NCBI GenBank assembly: GCA_946631075.1 | Contig: CAMOZS010000079.1 | Location: 1-7,415, forward strand | Direction of reading: 5' to 3' | Source: an uncultured Bacillota bacterium | GTDB lineage: Bacteria; Bacillota; Clostridia; Peptostreptococcales; Anaerovoracaceae | Length of the DNA stretch: 7,415 bases | Part shown: piece by piece, positions 1-6,195 of the stretch | Layout: every line of letters starts with the position of its first letter | How positions within the stretch are numbered: the first letter of the stretch is position 1 | Notes under the pieces: model-generated | What the model saw: the letters and a program-made list of their open reading frames with translations, nothing else | Told to the model about the DNA's origin: nothing | The model's database searches: none | Made by a program: the position numbers and the translations under genes

Positions 1-617
1 ATGGCCGGCGCGTGGAGGGTGATGACATCGCTTTCCCGCAGCAGGGTGTCCAGATCCGTGTATTCGACGATCCCTTCCAGCTCCTCCTTGGGATAGGGGT
101 CGGTAGCCAGCATCCGGCAGCCGAAGCCGGTCAGTTCATGGGCCAGGCAGGCGCCGATCCGTCCGGTGCCCACGATGCCCACGGTCAGGTTGCCCAGCTC
201 GCAGGCCAGCTTGCCCTCCAGGGTATAGTCCTGGACCTCGGCCCGCAGGCGGATGTACTTCAGCTTGCGGATGCCCAGCAGGATCATCATGACCGTGTAG
301 TCAGCCACCGTGGCCGGCGAGTAGGTGATGTTCAGGACGCCGATCCCCTTCTCCCGGGCGTAGTTGTAATCGATGTGGTCGTAGCCGATGGTCCGGGTGG
401 CGATGCAGCGGATGCCCATCTGGCAGTATTTATCGATCATGGCCTTGTCCACAGGAGCCGTCAGGATGTTGATGGCGTCGCAGCCTGCGGCCAGGTCGGC
501 GTTCTCCAGAGTCGGCTTTTCACCGCAGGAGGCGAACTCGACATTATATTTCTTACTGAATTCATCGAAGTAGACCCGCTCGTCATATTCGCGGAGTCCG
601 TAGACAAACATTTTCAT
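1..617 (-). CDS. D-2-hydroxyacid dehydrogenase (D-lactate dehydrogenase, VanH-like), 5' part only
   Basis: NAD-dependent D-isomer 2-hydroxyacid dehydrogenase, most likely reducing pyruvate to D-lactate in the cytoplasm. The first 205 codons are present and the gene leaves the window at base 1; family members are about 330 residues, so roughly 60% is seen. The N-terminal substrate domain is followed by RTIGYDHID (75-83) and YSPATVADYT (99-108), then the Rossmann motif GTGRIG (150-155). Asp173 after the second strand (ATDPYP) favours NAD over NADP. SDVITLHAP (196-204) is also typical of the family. The catalytic Arg, Glu and His of the family lie beyond the edge and cannot be checked. The start ATG (615-617) has AAGGTG seven bases upstream; a second ATG two codons later is possible. 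From memory the middle region resembles VanH of vancomycin-resistance operons as well as housekeeping D-Ldh. It diverges from the fumarase operon. Confidence 0.9.
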   Translation of the reverse strand, partial: MKMFVYGLREYDERVYFDEFSKKYNVEFASCGEKPTLENADLAAGCDAINILTAPVDKAMIDKYCQMGIRCIATRTIGYDHIDYNYAREKGIGVLNITYSPATVADYTVMMILLGIRKLKYIRLRAEVQDYTLEGKLACELGNLTVGIVGTGRIGACLAHELTGFGCRMLATDPYPKEELEGIVEYTDLDTLLRESDVITLHAPA

Positions 618-648
618 AGCTCTACACCTTTATTTTCCTCAATGAGTG

Positions 649-677
649 TGGATTTTTTCCGGTGGAAATTATATCAT
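649..677 (+). promoter_or_regulatory. Weak candidate promoter for the fumarase operon
   Basis: TGGATT (649-654), a 17-bp spacer and TATCAT (672-677) form a plausible but weak sigma-A promoter. Its start point would lie just before the AAAGGAA ribosome site (689-695), giving a very short leader. A small inverted repeat (TTTCC-GGT-GGAAA, 656-668) sits in the spacer and could be an operator, but the arms are only 5 bp. Confidence 0.3.
668..676 (-). promoter_or_regulatory. Extended -10 promoter for the D-lactate dehydrogenase gene
   Basis: The minus strand reads TGATATAAT, a perfect extended -10 (TGn plus TATAAT). No good -35 is seen at 17 bp (TTTCCT), which is common for extended -10 promoters. 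Transcription would start about 50 bases before the ATG at 617. It overlaps the best -10 candidate for the oppositely oriented fumarase operon. Confidence 0.6.
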
Positions 678-703
678 ATTAGCGTACGAAAGGAAATACG
701 CCC

Positions 704-1546
704 ATGAGAGAATTGGATACAGCGAAGATCAGCGAAGCCGTGGCCAGCCTTTGCATAGAGGCCAACCACCGGCTGGAGGAAAGCACCAAGGAATGCATCA
801 GCCGCCGGGCCTGCCAGGAGGACTGGGCTCCCGCAAAGGCTGTGCTGGACATCATTGAAGAAAACATAGCCATCGCCGAAGAGGGCGAATTCCCCCTTTG
901 TCAGGACACGGGGATGGCCTGCGTGTTCATCGATCTGGGCCAGGAGGTCCACCTGACCGGGGGACTGCTGGAGGACGCGGTGAACGAAGGGGTGCGCCGG
1001 GGCTACACGGAAGGGTACCTGCGCAAGTCCATCGTGGCCGACCCCCTGCGCAGGACCAATACCGGGGACAATACCCCGGCGGACCTGGTGGTGAGGATGG
1101 TCGCCGGCGACCGGGTGAAGATCACCGTGGCGCCCAAGGGCTTTGGCTCGGAGAACATGAGCCAGATCCGGATGCTCCCGCCTTCGGCCGGACAGAAGGG
1201 GGTCGAGGACTTCGTGGTCTCGGTCTGCGAAAAGGCTGGGGCCAATCCCTGCCCGCCCATCGTGGTCGGCGTGGGCATCGGGGGCAATTTCAACAAGTCG
1301 GCCCTGCTGGCCAAGCGGGCCCTGCTCACTCCCCTGGACCAGGCCAACCCGGATTCCTACTACGCGGACATGGAGGAAAGGCTCCTGGAGAGGATCAACG
1401 GCCTTGGCATCGGGCCCCAGGGATTTGGCGGCAGGACAACGGCCCTGAAGGTGAGCATACTCTGTGCTCCCACCCATATCGCGGGGCTGCCGGTGGCCGT
1501 CAATATCAACTGTCATGTGAGCCGGCACGCCGAGGCAGTGCTGTAA
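704..1546 (+). CDS. Class I fumarate hydratase, alpha subunit (FumA N-terminal type)
   Basis: Alpha subunit of an oxygen-sensitive [4Fe-4S] hydro-lyase that, with the next gene, interconverts fumarate and malate; L-tartrate dehydratase is the main alternative in the same family. It is 280 residues, the usual length for the split form. The three cluster cysteines expected for class I enzymes are recognisable: Cys66 in FPLCQDTG, Cys183 in ANPCPP and Cys270 in NINCHVSRHA. Other family motifs are TNTGDNTPAD (118-127), KGFGSENMSQ (145-154) and the glycine-rich GVGIGGNFNKSALLAKRALL (189-208). The ATG has AAAGGAA eight bases upstream. The beta gene follows after 18 bases, so the two subunits are co-expressed. 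Fumarase is preferred to tartrate dehydratase on general frequency in anaerobes; sequence alone does not settle it. Confidence 0.93.
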   Translation: MRELDTAKISEAVASLCIEANHRLEESTKECISRRACQEDWAPAKAVLDIIEENIAIAEEGEFPLCQDTGMACVFIDLGQEVHLTGGLLEDAVNEGVRRGYTEGYLRKSIVADPLRRTNTGDNTPADLVVRMVAGDRVKITVAPKGFGSENMSQIRMLPPSAGQKGVEDFVVSVCEKAGANPCPPIVVGVGIGGNFNKSALLAKRALLTPLDQANPDSYYADMEERLLERINGLGIGPQGFGGRTTALKVSILCAPTHIAGLPVAVNINCHVSRHAEAVL

Positions 1547-1564
1547 GAGGGAGGTGACGGGAGC

Positions 1565-2134
1565 ATGGAATATATACTGAAAGAACCTTTCAGCAAGGAA
1601 GCTCTGCGGGAGTTTCGCGCGGGGGATCAGGTCCGGATCACCGGGACCATCTACACCGCCCGGGACGCGGCCCACAAGAGGATCACAGAGATGATCGCAA
1701 AAGGGGAAGAGCCCCCCTTTGAGATCGAGGGATCGATCATATACTATGTCGGACCGACCCCGGCCAAGCCGGGTAATCCCATCGGCTCGGCGGGACCGAC
1801 GACCAGCTACCGGATGGACGCCTACGCGCCGAAGCTTCTGGATCTGGGTCAGCTGATGATGATCGGCAAGGGCCAGCGTTCCCCGGAAGTGGCGGAGGCG
1901 GCCCTGCGAAACGGGGCGGTCTACGCGGCGGCCATCGGAGGTGCGGCGGCAGTGATGGCCCGGTGCGTGAAGTCAGCGGAGGTCATCGCCTTCCCGGATC
2001 TGGGCGCGGAAGCGGTCCGCCGCATCTATGTGGAGGATCTGCCGGTGACCATAGTGCTGGATACCCACGGGGGAAATCTGTATGAAGAGGGACGCGCTGC
2101 CTATCTGGCGCAGGTAAAGGAGGAAGCGAAATGA
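1565..2134 (+). CDS. Class I fumarate hydratase, beta subunit (FumA C-terminal type)
   Basis: Beta subunit (189 residues, normal for the split form) partnering the preceding alpha subunit in the cytoplasmic fumarase or tartrate dehydratase complex. Family signatures are VRITGTIYTARDAAHKR (23-39), YVGPTPAKPG (61-70), GPTTSYRMD (77-85) and MIGKGQRS (99-106). These are the conserved substrate-binding blocks of the FumA C-terminal domain. The Fe-S cysteines sit in the alpha chain, and accordingly only one Cys (134) is seen here. The ribosome site GGAGGTGA (1550-1557) is strong and seven bases from the ATG. The stop overlaps the next start in an ATGA, so translation of the DUF169-type gene is probably coupled to it. 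Confidence 0.93.
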   Translation: MEYILKEPFSKEALREFRAGDQVRITGTIYTARDAAHKRITEMIAKGEEPPFEIEGSIIYYVGPTPAKPGNPIGSAGPTTSYRMDAYAPKLLDLGQLMMIGKGQRSPEVAEAALRNGAVYAAAIGGAAAVMARCVKSAEVIAFPDLGAEAVRRIYVEDLPVTIVLDTHGGNLYEEGRAAYLAQVKEEAK

Positions 2135-2895
2135 GCTACAGCGAGTTTGTGAAAGAGATGAAGATGGAGGACCGGCTGATCGCCATCACCCGGGTCCATA
2201 AAGAAGAGGCGGAACTGACGGACACCTTCGGCTGTATCTACCGGACCCTGCGAAAGGTCCTGGCCGGAGAGACCTATACCTTCGCCCTGGAGAACTGCTC
2301 ATGCTCCGGTTTTGATCACAATACGGGGCTGAGGGACGACATGCCCAATACGCCGGGCGGCTTCGGCGTCTTCCTCTCCTACGGATCGGACCAGCAGTGG
2401 ACCCCGCCGGGGGAGAAGTTCAAGTGCGATCCGGCCACGGCGGAAGCCATGTGGGACTGCCTGCCCAAGGAAGTGATGGACGGCTTCGACGCCCTCCGCT
2501 TCGAGCCCTATAGAGAGGGCCTCCATCCGGATATCGTGGTGGCCTTCTGCAATCCGGACCAGCTGTCCGCCATGATCGTGCTCCACGGTTACGACAAGGC
2601 TGAGTACGACCGGGTCATCGCATCGACCGTATCCGGCTGCGCATCCATGGTCCGGATCCCCCTGAATGAGCTGAAGAGTGATAAGCCAAGGGCGGTGATC
2701 ACTGGTACCGACCTTGCTGCCCGCAAGTTCGTTCCCGAAGGGGAGCTGGCCTTCGCGGTGACCGGACCGGAGTTTGATAAGATGCTGGCGGTCACGGAGG
2801 AATGCTTCTTCCATTCGCCGGTATGGAAGCCGGTCAGAAACCGGCTGCGGGCGGAGGAGCATCTGGAGGATGCTGTCTTCACCAGGCTGGCCTAG
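2131..2895 (+). CDS. DUF169 (COG2043-like) family protein in the fumarase operon
   Basis: A 254-residue soluble protein with no signal peptide or membrane segment. I assign it to the DUF169 family from remembered patterns: an N-terminal Cys pair (NCSCSG, Cys56 and Cys58), a central PDIVVAFCNPDQLSAMIV (133-150), a Gly-Cys turn (SGCASMVRIP, 168-177) and a C-terminal TGTDLAARKF (191-200) leading to a VPEGELAFAVTG block. Members of this family have no settled biochemical role that I know of; eight cysteines (35, 56, 58, 100, 110, 140, 170, 225) leave room for metal or cluster binding, which is inference. The ATG overlaps the fumarase beta stop (ATGA) and has a near-perfect AAAGGAGG (2116-2123), so it should be made at levels close to fumarase. 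A role in fumarase assembly, activation or substrate handling is possible but unproven. Confidence 0.75.
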   Translation: MSYSEFVKEMKMEDRLIAITRVHKEEAELTDTFGCIYRTLRKVLAGETYTFALENCSCSGFDHNTGLRDDMPNTPGGFGVFLSYGSDQQWTPPGEKFKCDPATAEAMWDCLPKEVMDGFDALRFEPYREGLHPDIVVAFCNPDQLSAMIVLHGYDKAEYDRVIASTVSGCASMVRIPLNELKSDKPRAVITGTDLAARKFVPEGELAFAVTGPEFDKMLAVTEECFFHSPVWKPVRNRLRAEEHLEDAVFTRLA

Positions 2896-2908
2896 GGCGG
2901 AAGGGACC

Positions 2909-2966
2909 GATCCCGGGACCCCGGGGCCAGGGCCGATCCAGAGATGCCGGGACCCCTGGGCCAGGG
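2909..2966 (+). repeat. Two-copy imperfect tandem repeat with GC-rich palindromes
   Basis: Bases 2909-2932 and 2943-2966 match at 22 of 24 positions, with a period of 34. The second copy contains a perfect 7-bp-arm palindrome, CCCCTGG-G-CCAGGGG (2953-2967); the first contains CCCGGG and CCCCGGGG. No T run follows, so it is not a standard intrinsic terminator, although the hairpins could protect or attenuate the upstream fumarase message. It lies just after the DUF169-type stop codon. Confidence 0.7.
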
Positions 2967-2982
2967 GCCGGACCGGGTCTTC

Positions 2983-2995
2983 CCAGCCTTTGCAT
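2983..2995 (-). repeat. Intergenic copy of the recurrent word ATGCAAAGGCTGG
   Basis: This 13-base word occurs here and at 744-756 and 5868-5880, all on the minus strand. The 11-base core GCAAAGGCTGG is also at 4249-4259 and 6638-6648 on the plus strand. The 9-base core CAAAGGCTG adds 834-842 (plus) and 4502-4510 (minus). This copy lies outside coding sequence, just upstream of the Mrp promoter candidate. Confidence 0.7.
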
Positions 2996-3003
2996 GTGCC
3001 CCC

Positions 3004-3032
3004 TTGTGGAAAGCGGCAGGCGGGTGTACAAT
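3004..3032 (+). promoter_or_regulatory. Candidate sigma-A promoter for the Mrp operon
   Basis: TTGTGG (3004-3009), a spacer of exactly 17 bp and TACAAT (3027-3032, five of six consensus bases) lie upstream of the Mrp gene. The predicted leader is about 45 bases and ends in the ribosome site GAGG of AACGAGGTAAAAGAG. The -35 is weak, so strength may be modest or factor-dependent. With no terminator visible after 2895, read-through from the fumarase operon is also possible. Confidence 0.5.
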
Positions 3033-3085
3033 GGTGGGGCGGCCTGGCCGCAAAAACAAGGACATTAAGAACGAGGTAAAAGAGA

Positions 3086-3973
3086 ATGTTTGAAAACTTA
3101 AAGACACTTCAGGCGGACGGCGCTCAGGGCGGCGAGCCGGTAAACGAATCCAACTGCACTCACGACTGCGGATCCTGCCCCAGCGCGGGCGGATGCGGCA
3201 GCTTCGATCCCAAGAGTCTGCTGGAAGAGACCAACGAATTCAACAATATCAAGAAGGTCATCGCTGTTGTCAGCGGTAAGGGCGGCGTCGGCAAATCCCT
3301 GGTGACTTCCCTGATGGCCATCAGCATGCAGAGGCGCGGCGGTGTCTGCGGAATCATGGACGCGGACGTGACCGGCCCTTCGATCCCCAAGATGTTCGGC
3401 GTTGATGAAAAGGCTGAGGGCAACGATGTAGGTATCTTCCCCCTGCTGACATCCACCGGGATCAAGACCATTTCCGTCAATAACCTTCTGGAGAACGACA
3501 GCGATCCGGTCCTCTGGAGAGGCCCGATCATCGCAGGACTGGTCAAGCAGTTCTGGACAGACGTGCTTTGGGGCGAGACGGATTACCTGTTCGTCGACAT
3601 GCCGCCGGGAACCGGTGACGTAGCTCTGACCGTATTCCAGTCCATTCCTGTCGACGGGATCATCGTGGTCACCTCACCTCAGGATCTGGTAAGCATGATC
3701 GTGGAGAAGGCGGTCAAGATGGCAGAGATGATGGACGTTCCGGTCCTGGGCCTGGTAGAGAATATGGCCTATCTGGAATGCCCCCACTGCGGAGAGCAGA
3801 TCCCGGTCTTCGGACAGAGCAGGACTCAGGAAGTCGCCGAGGCTCACGGACTGGAGGTCCTGGGACGGATCCCCATCGATCCTAAACTGGCGGCAGCCTG
3901 TGACAGGGGAATGATCGAAACATTTGAAGGCGACTGGCTGGACAAGGCCATCGAGAAAGTAGAGGCTTTATAA
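3086..3973 (+). CDS. Mrp/Nbp35-family Fe-S cluster carrier ATPase with N-terminal Cys cluster
   Basis: Cytoplasmic P-loop ATPase of the Mrp/ApbC/Nbp35 family, which carries or transfers [4Fe-4S] clusters to apoproteins. It has 295 residues. The deviant Walker A is SGKGGVGKS (63-71), the switch region is MDADVTGPSIPKMFG (91-105) and the Walker B-like block is VDMPPGTGD (170-178). The family CxxC used to bind a cluster at the dimer interface is present as ECPHCGE (Cys232 and Cys235). Ahead of the ATPase core is a cysteine group C24-x3-C28-x2-C31-x5-C37, reminiscent of the N-terminal ferredoxin-like cluster of Nbp35 and absent from minimal Mrp proteins. The stop shares a base with the start of the flavoprotein gene (TAATG), implying coupling. 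Identity as an Mrp ATPase is firm; its client proteins are unknown, though the fumarase nearby needs such a cluster. Confidence 0.95.
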   Translation: MFENLKTLQADGAQGGEPVNESNCTHDCGSCPSAGGCGSFDPKSLLEETNEFNNIKKVIAVVSGKGGVGKSLVTSLMAISMQRRGGVCGIMDADVTGPSIPKMFGVDEKAEGNDVGIFPLLTSTGIKTISVNNLLENDSDPVLWRGPIIAGLVKQFWTDVLWGETDYLFVDMPPGTGDVALTVFQSIPVDGIIVVTSPQDLVSMIVEKAVKMAEMMDVPVLGLVENMAYLECPHCGEQIPVFGQSRTQEVAEAHGLEVLGRIPIDPKLAAACDRGMIETFEGDWLDKAIEKVEAL

Positions 3974-4533
3974 TGAGAAAGAACTTTGGATCCAATTCTT
4001 TTCTGTATCCCATGCCGGTCCTGATCATCGCGGCTTACGGTGAAAACGATGTGCCCAGCGTCATGAACGCGGCCTGGGGCGGCATCTGCGGAAACGGTAA
4101 GATCATGATGTGCGTCACACCGACCCACCGGACGGTCAAGGACCTTCGGGCACGGGGCGCCTTCACGGTCAGCGTCGGTGATGTGAAGAACGAAGTGGCC
4201 TGCGACTACGTGGGCATCGTTTCCGGAAACGACGAGCCGGACAAGTTCGCAAAGGCTGGCTTCACCCCGGTGAAATCGGAGTTCGTAGACGCGCCTCTGA
4301 TCGCGGAACTTCCCATGGCCCTGGACTGCAAGGTCGAAAGCTATGATGAAGACTCCCATATCCTGATCGGCGAGATCGTCAATGTCAACGCCGACGAATC
4401 CGTCCTGAACGAAGAGGGCGCGATCGACCCGGCCAAGGTCCAGCCCATCACTTACGATCCAGTGGGCCACACCTACATCGCTCTGGGCGAAGTCGTAGGC
4501 ACAGCCTTTGGAGATGGAGCCAAGCTCAAGTAG
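3973..4533 (+). CDS. Flavoredoxin-like flavin reductase family protein (FMN-binding split barrel)
   Basis: A 186-residue soluble protein of the flavin reductase-like/flavoredoxin family, which binds FMN in a split-barrel dimer and passes electrons or reduces flavin. Recognisable blocks are LYPMPVLIIAA (11-21), NAAWGGICG (32-40), the CVTPTHRT strand-turn (47-54), FTVSVGD (64-70) with the following acidic helix, and the closing HILIGEIVNVNAD (129-141). This LYPMP...AAWGG form is the one common in anaerobes. The ATG overlaps the Mrp stop by one base and uses GAGG (3962-3965) inside the Mrp gene as its ribosome site. The position between an Fe-S carrier and a Cys-rich protein suggests a redox partner, perhaps supplying electrons for cluster or metal handling; that link is inferred from order only. 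Confidence 0.88.
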   Translation: MRKNFGSNSFLYPMPVLIIAAYGENDVPSVMNAAWGGICGNGKIMMCVTPTHRTVKDLRARGAFTVSVGDVKNEVACDYVGIVSGNDEPDKFAKAGFTPVKSEFVDAPLIAELPMALDCKVESYDEDSHILIGEIVNVNADESVLNEEGAIDPAKVQPITYDPVGHTYIALGEVVGTAFGDGAKLK

Positions 4534-4611
4534 GCCACTGCCTGCCGGGAGGGAGGACATAATCGGCATCGTTAATAGGCGATGAACCAGTATTTGCAAG
4601 GGAGATAGGAC

Positions 4612-4881
4612 ATGAAACCACTGGAGACCGAAAACTATAAATTCTTTCAGCATAAGGCCTGTGAATTCTTCCCCTGTCACCAGGTGAAGAACGAGGACAA
4701 CTTCAACTGCCTCTTCTGCTACTGCCCTCTGTACGCACTGGGCGATGGATGCGGCGGCAATTTCAAGTACACCGAGAACGGGGTCAAGGATTGCTCCGGC
4801 TGCGGACTGCCCCACAGCCCCGGTGGCTACGACTACATCATGGACAAGTTCGGTGACATCATCGAGCTGGTGAAGAAGTAA
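4612..4881 (+). CDS. Small cysteine-rich metal-binding protein (Cys-rich small domain type)
   Basis: An 89-residue protein made up of one cysteine-rich small domain (the PF04071 type, from memory), a probable metal- or cluster-binding module of unknown role found mainly in anaerobes and archaea. Eight cysteines are seen: 17, 22, 33, 36, 38, 47, 61 and 64, with two histidines (H23, H68) next to conserved segments. Characteristic strings are YKFFQHKACEFFPCH (9-23), FNCLFCYCPLY (31-41), CGGNFKYTENG (47-57) and LPHSPGGYDYI (66-76). GGAG (4601-4604) is seven bases from the ATG. The 78-base gap from the flavoprotein has no terminator or convincing promoter, so it is probably the last gene of the Mrp operon. 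The name rests on the motif pattern; the metal and function are not known. Confidence 0.85.
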   Translation: MKPLETENYKFFQHKACEFFPCHQVKNEDNFNCLFCYCPLYALGDGCGGNFKYTENGVKDCSGCGLPHSPGGYDYIMDKFGDIIELVKK

Positions 4882-4895
4882 AACTGAAATATAAG

Positions 4896-4929
4896 AAGAG
4901 CTGTTGCGTTGAAGCAGCAGCTCTTTTTT
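4896..4929 (+). terminator. Intrinsic terminator of the Mrp operon, possibly bidirectional
   Basis: A stem of about 11-12 bp pairs AGAGCTGTTGC (4897-4907) with GCAGCAGCTCT (4914-4924), with one G-U pair and a GTTGAA loop. It is followed directly by a T run (4924-4929). It ends the plus-strand operon 14 bases after its last stop. Read on the minus strand the same stem is followed by a looser U-rich stretch, so it may also stop transcription of the convergent exporter genes. Confidence 0.92.
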
Positions 4930-4951
4930 AGTACCCGCGGCGGGGCTTGGT

Positions 4952-5413
4952 TTAGAATTTATCTTTCAGAGTTACGGTCTTGCGGATCAGGGCGTAGAAG
5001 ATCCGCAGCGCTGCGCCGATGACCAGAAGGCCCAGGGCGATGGCGCCGGCCATGCACAGGGTCTGCATCCCGATCTCAGCGGCGTCCCCGAAGTCATCTC
5101 TGAGCAGGGCTGCCATGGTATTGAAGATGGCAGCTCCCGGGACCAGACAGAGGATGCCCGGAATGATGAAGATGGTCGCCGCGTCCTTCAGGTAGTGGGC
5201 GGCGATGTTGCTCAGCAGGCCTACGACGCAGGCGCCGAAGAAGCAGCCGAAAGCAGCGGACGAATAATAGGTCATGGACAGTTCGTAGGTCACCCAGCCG
5301 AAGGCTCCGATCAGGACGCAGGCAGGAATGTGTCTGACCGGGACCCGGAAGATCACAGAGAAGCCTGCGGTGGCAAAGAGGGCCAGAGCGAATTGACAGA
5401 TAAAGAATGTCAT
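4952..5413 (-). CDS. Threonine/serine exporter family, small subunit (YjjB/ThrE C-terminal type)
   Basis: Integral membrane protein of 153 residues, the small half of a split ThrE-type exporter. It has about five hydrophobic segments (roughly 5-22, 29-47, 52-72, 79-98 and 116-141). The conserved PGILCLVPGAAIF (85-97) matches the PG..LVPG signature shared with the partner subunit. Family members export threonine and serine, and the E. coli YjjP/YjjB pair has been linked to succinate efflux, so the substrate here is open. The gene starts at an ATG overlapping the TGA of the larger subunit (ATGA) with AGGAGGG eight bases upstream, so the halves are translationally coupled. It ends about 20 bp from the convergent operon's terminator. 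Confidence 0.92.
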   Translation of the reverse strand: MTFFICQFALALFATAGFSVIFRVPVRHIPACVLIGAFGWVTYELSMTYYSSAAFGCFFGACVVGLLSNIAAHYLKDAATIFIIPGILCLVPGAAIFNTMAALLRDDFGDAAEIGMQTLCMAGAIALGLLVIGAALRIFYALIRKTVTLKDKF

Positions 5414-6195
5414 AGTGTGAGCCCTCCTATCATCGTCCAGAGTTTGATGATCAGGCCGGCGCCTGCGGCAAGGGATACCGCCGTCAGGATCGCTTCGACC
5501 ATCCGGGTCAGCCCGGCCAGCATATCTCCGGAAAGAAAGTCCCGGATGGAGTTGGTGATGGCGACGCCCGGCACGAAGAGCATGATGGTACCGCTGATGA
5601 TGGGCCCGTAGCTGGCCCCCTTAAGTGAGGCTGCGATGGTCAGAGCGATGAAGGCAGCCAGAGCGCAGCAGCACATGCCCCGGATAAAAAAGTTGATCTC
5701 ATATTTCTCAAGAAAGCGGGAAAGGGTATAGGAGATGGTGCCGGTGATGAAGGCGCAGCCGAAGTCGATGGCGTTGCCTCCGAACATGACGGCGAAACAG
5801 GCTGCTACGACCGCGGCGCCGATCACCCGGACGGTAAAGTGGTACCGCCTTCCCCTCTCGATCTCATCCAGCCTTTGCATGCCCGCTTCGATGGACAGAT
5901 CGGTCGTCGTGAACTCCCGGGAGAACTGGTTGACCAGGGAGATCTTGTGCAGATCAGTCTCGCCGCTGCGGATCCGGCGGATGTAGGTGGATACGCTGTC
6001 GTTTGAAAGGTCGTTGTCCAGGGTCACGAAAATACCCGTCGGCATGGCAAAAACCTCGACATTGTCGATGCCGCAGGCCTTGCAGATGCGGACGATGGTG
6101 TCCTCGACGCGGTAGATCTCCGCCCCACTCTTCATCATGATCTCCCCGGCTCTTACCGCCAGATGGAGTATAGCTTTTTTTCGTGACGCTTCCAT
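5410..6195 (-). CDS. Threonine/serine exporter family, large subunit (YjjP/ThrE N-terminal type)
   Basis: Larger half (261 residues) of the split ThrE/YjjP exporter. A soluble N-terminal region carries family motifs GAEIYRVEDTI (24-34) and VFAMPTGIFVTLD (48-60). It is followed by about five membrane segments from residue 120 on. The TIMLFVPGVAITNSIRDFLS stretch (203-222) is the signature shared with ThrE. Transport direction (export, proton-coupled) follows from the family, not from this sequence. The ATG at 6193-6195 is preceded in frame by a stop, so it is the longest possible start, but its best ribosome site (AAAGGAA) is about 13 bases away, longer than usual, so initiation may be inefficient. 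Driven by the strong promoter at 6233-6261; overlaps the small subunit by 4 bp. Confidence 0.93.
   Translation of the reverse strand: MEASRKKAILHLAVRAGEIMMKSGAEIYRVEDTIVRICKACGIDNVEVFAMPTGIFVTLDNDLSNDSVSTYIRRIRSGETDLHKISLVNQFSREFTTTDLSIEAGMQRLDEIERGRRYHFTVRVIGAAVVAACFAVMFGGNAIDFGCAFITGTISYTLSRFLEKYEINFFIRGMCCCALAAFIALTIAASLKGASYGPIISGTIMLFVPGVAITNSIRDFLSGDMLAGLTRMVEAILTAVSLAAGAGLIIKLWTMIGGLTL

Noticed and set aside
12..707. Plus-strand open frame (231 codons) over the left end
   Set aside because: Shadow of the minus-strand D-2-hydroxyacid dehydrogenase, whose Rossmann motif and start are clear.
898..1557. Second plus-strand frame inside fumarase alpha
   Set aside because: Gly/Arg/Pro-rich out-of-frame translation with no motif or ribosome site.
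674..1675. Long minus-strand open frame (333 codons) antisense to fumarase alpha
   Set aside because: Low-complexity shadow translation rich in Gly, Pro, His and Arg with no ribosome site, opposite a gene with all its family motifs.
2953..2967. GC-rich palindrome as an intrinsic terminator for the fumarase operon
   Set aside because: No T tract follows the stem; kept only as a repeat/hairpin.
4534..4611. Possible riboswitch, small RNA or extra small gene before the Cys-rich gene; CATCG...CGATG (4567-4584) noted
   Set aside because: The stem is only 5 bp with an 8-base loop and no ribosome-site-plus-frame or known RNA pattern was seen.
3844..4815. Long minus-strand open frame (323 codons) across the Mrp end, the flavoprotein and the Cys-rich gene
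   Set aside because: It lies antisense to three well-supported genes, has no recognisable domain, and crosses their junctions; high GC leaves such frames open by chance.
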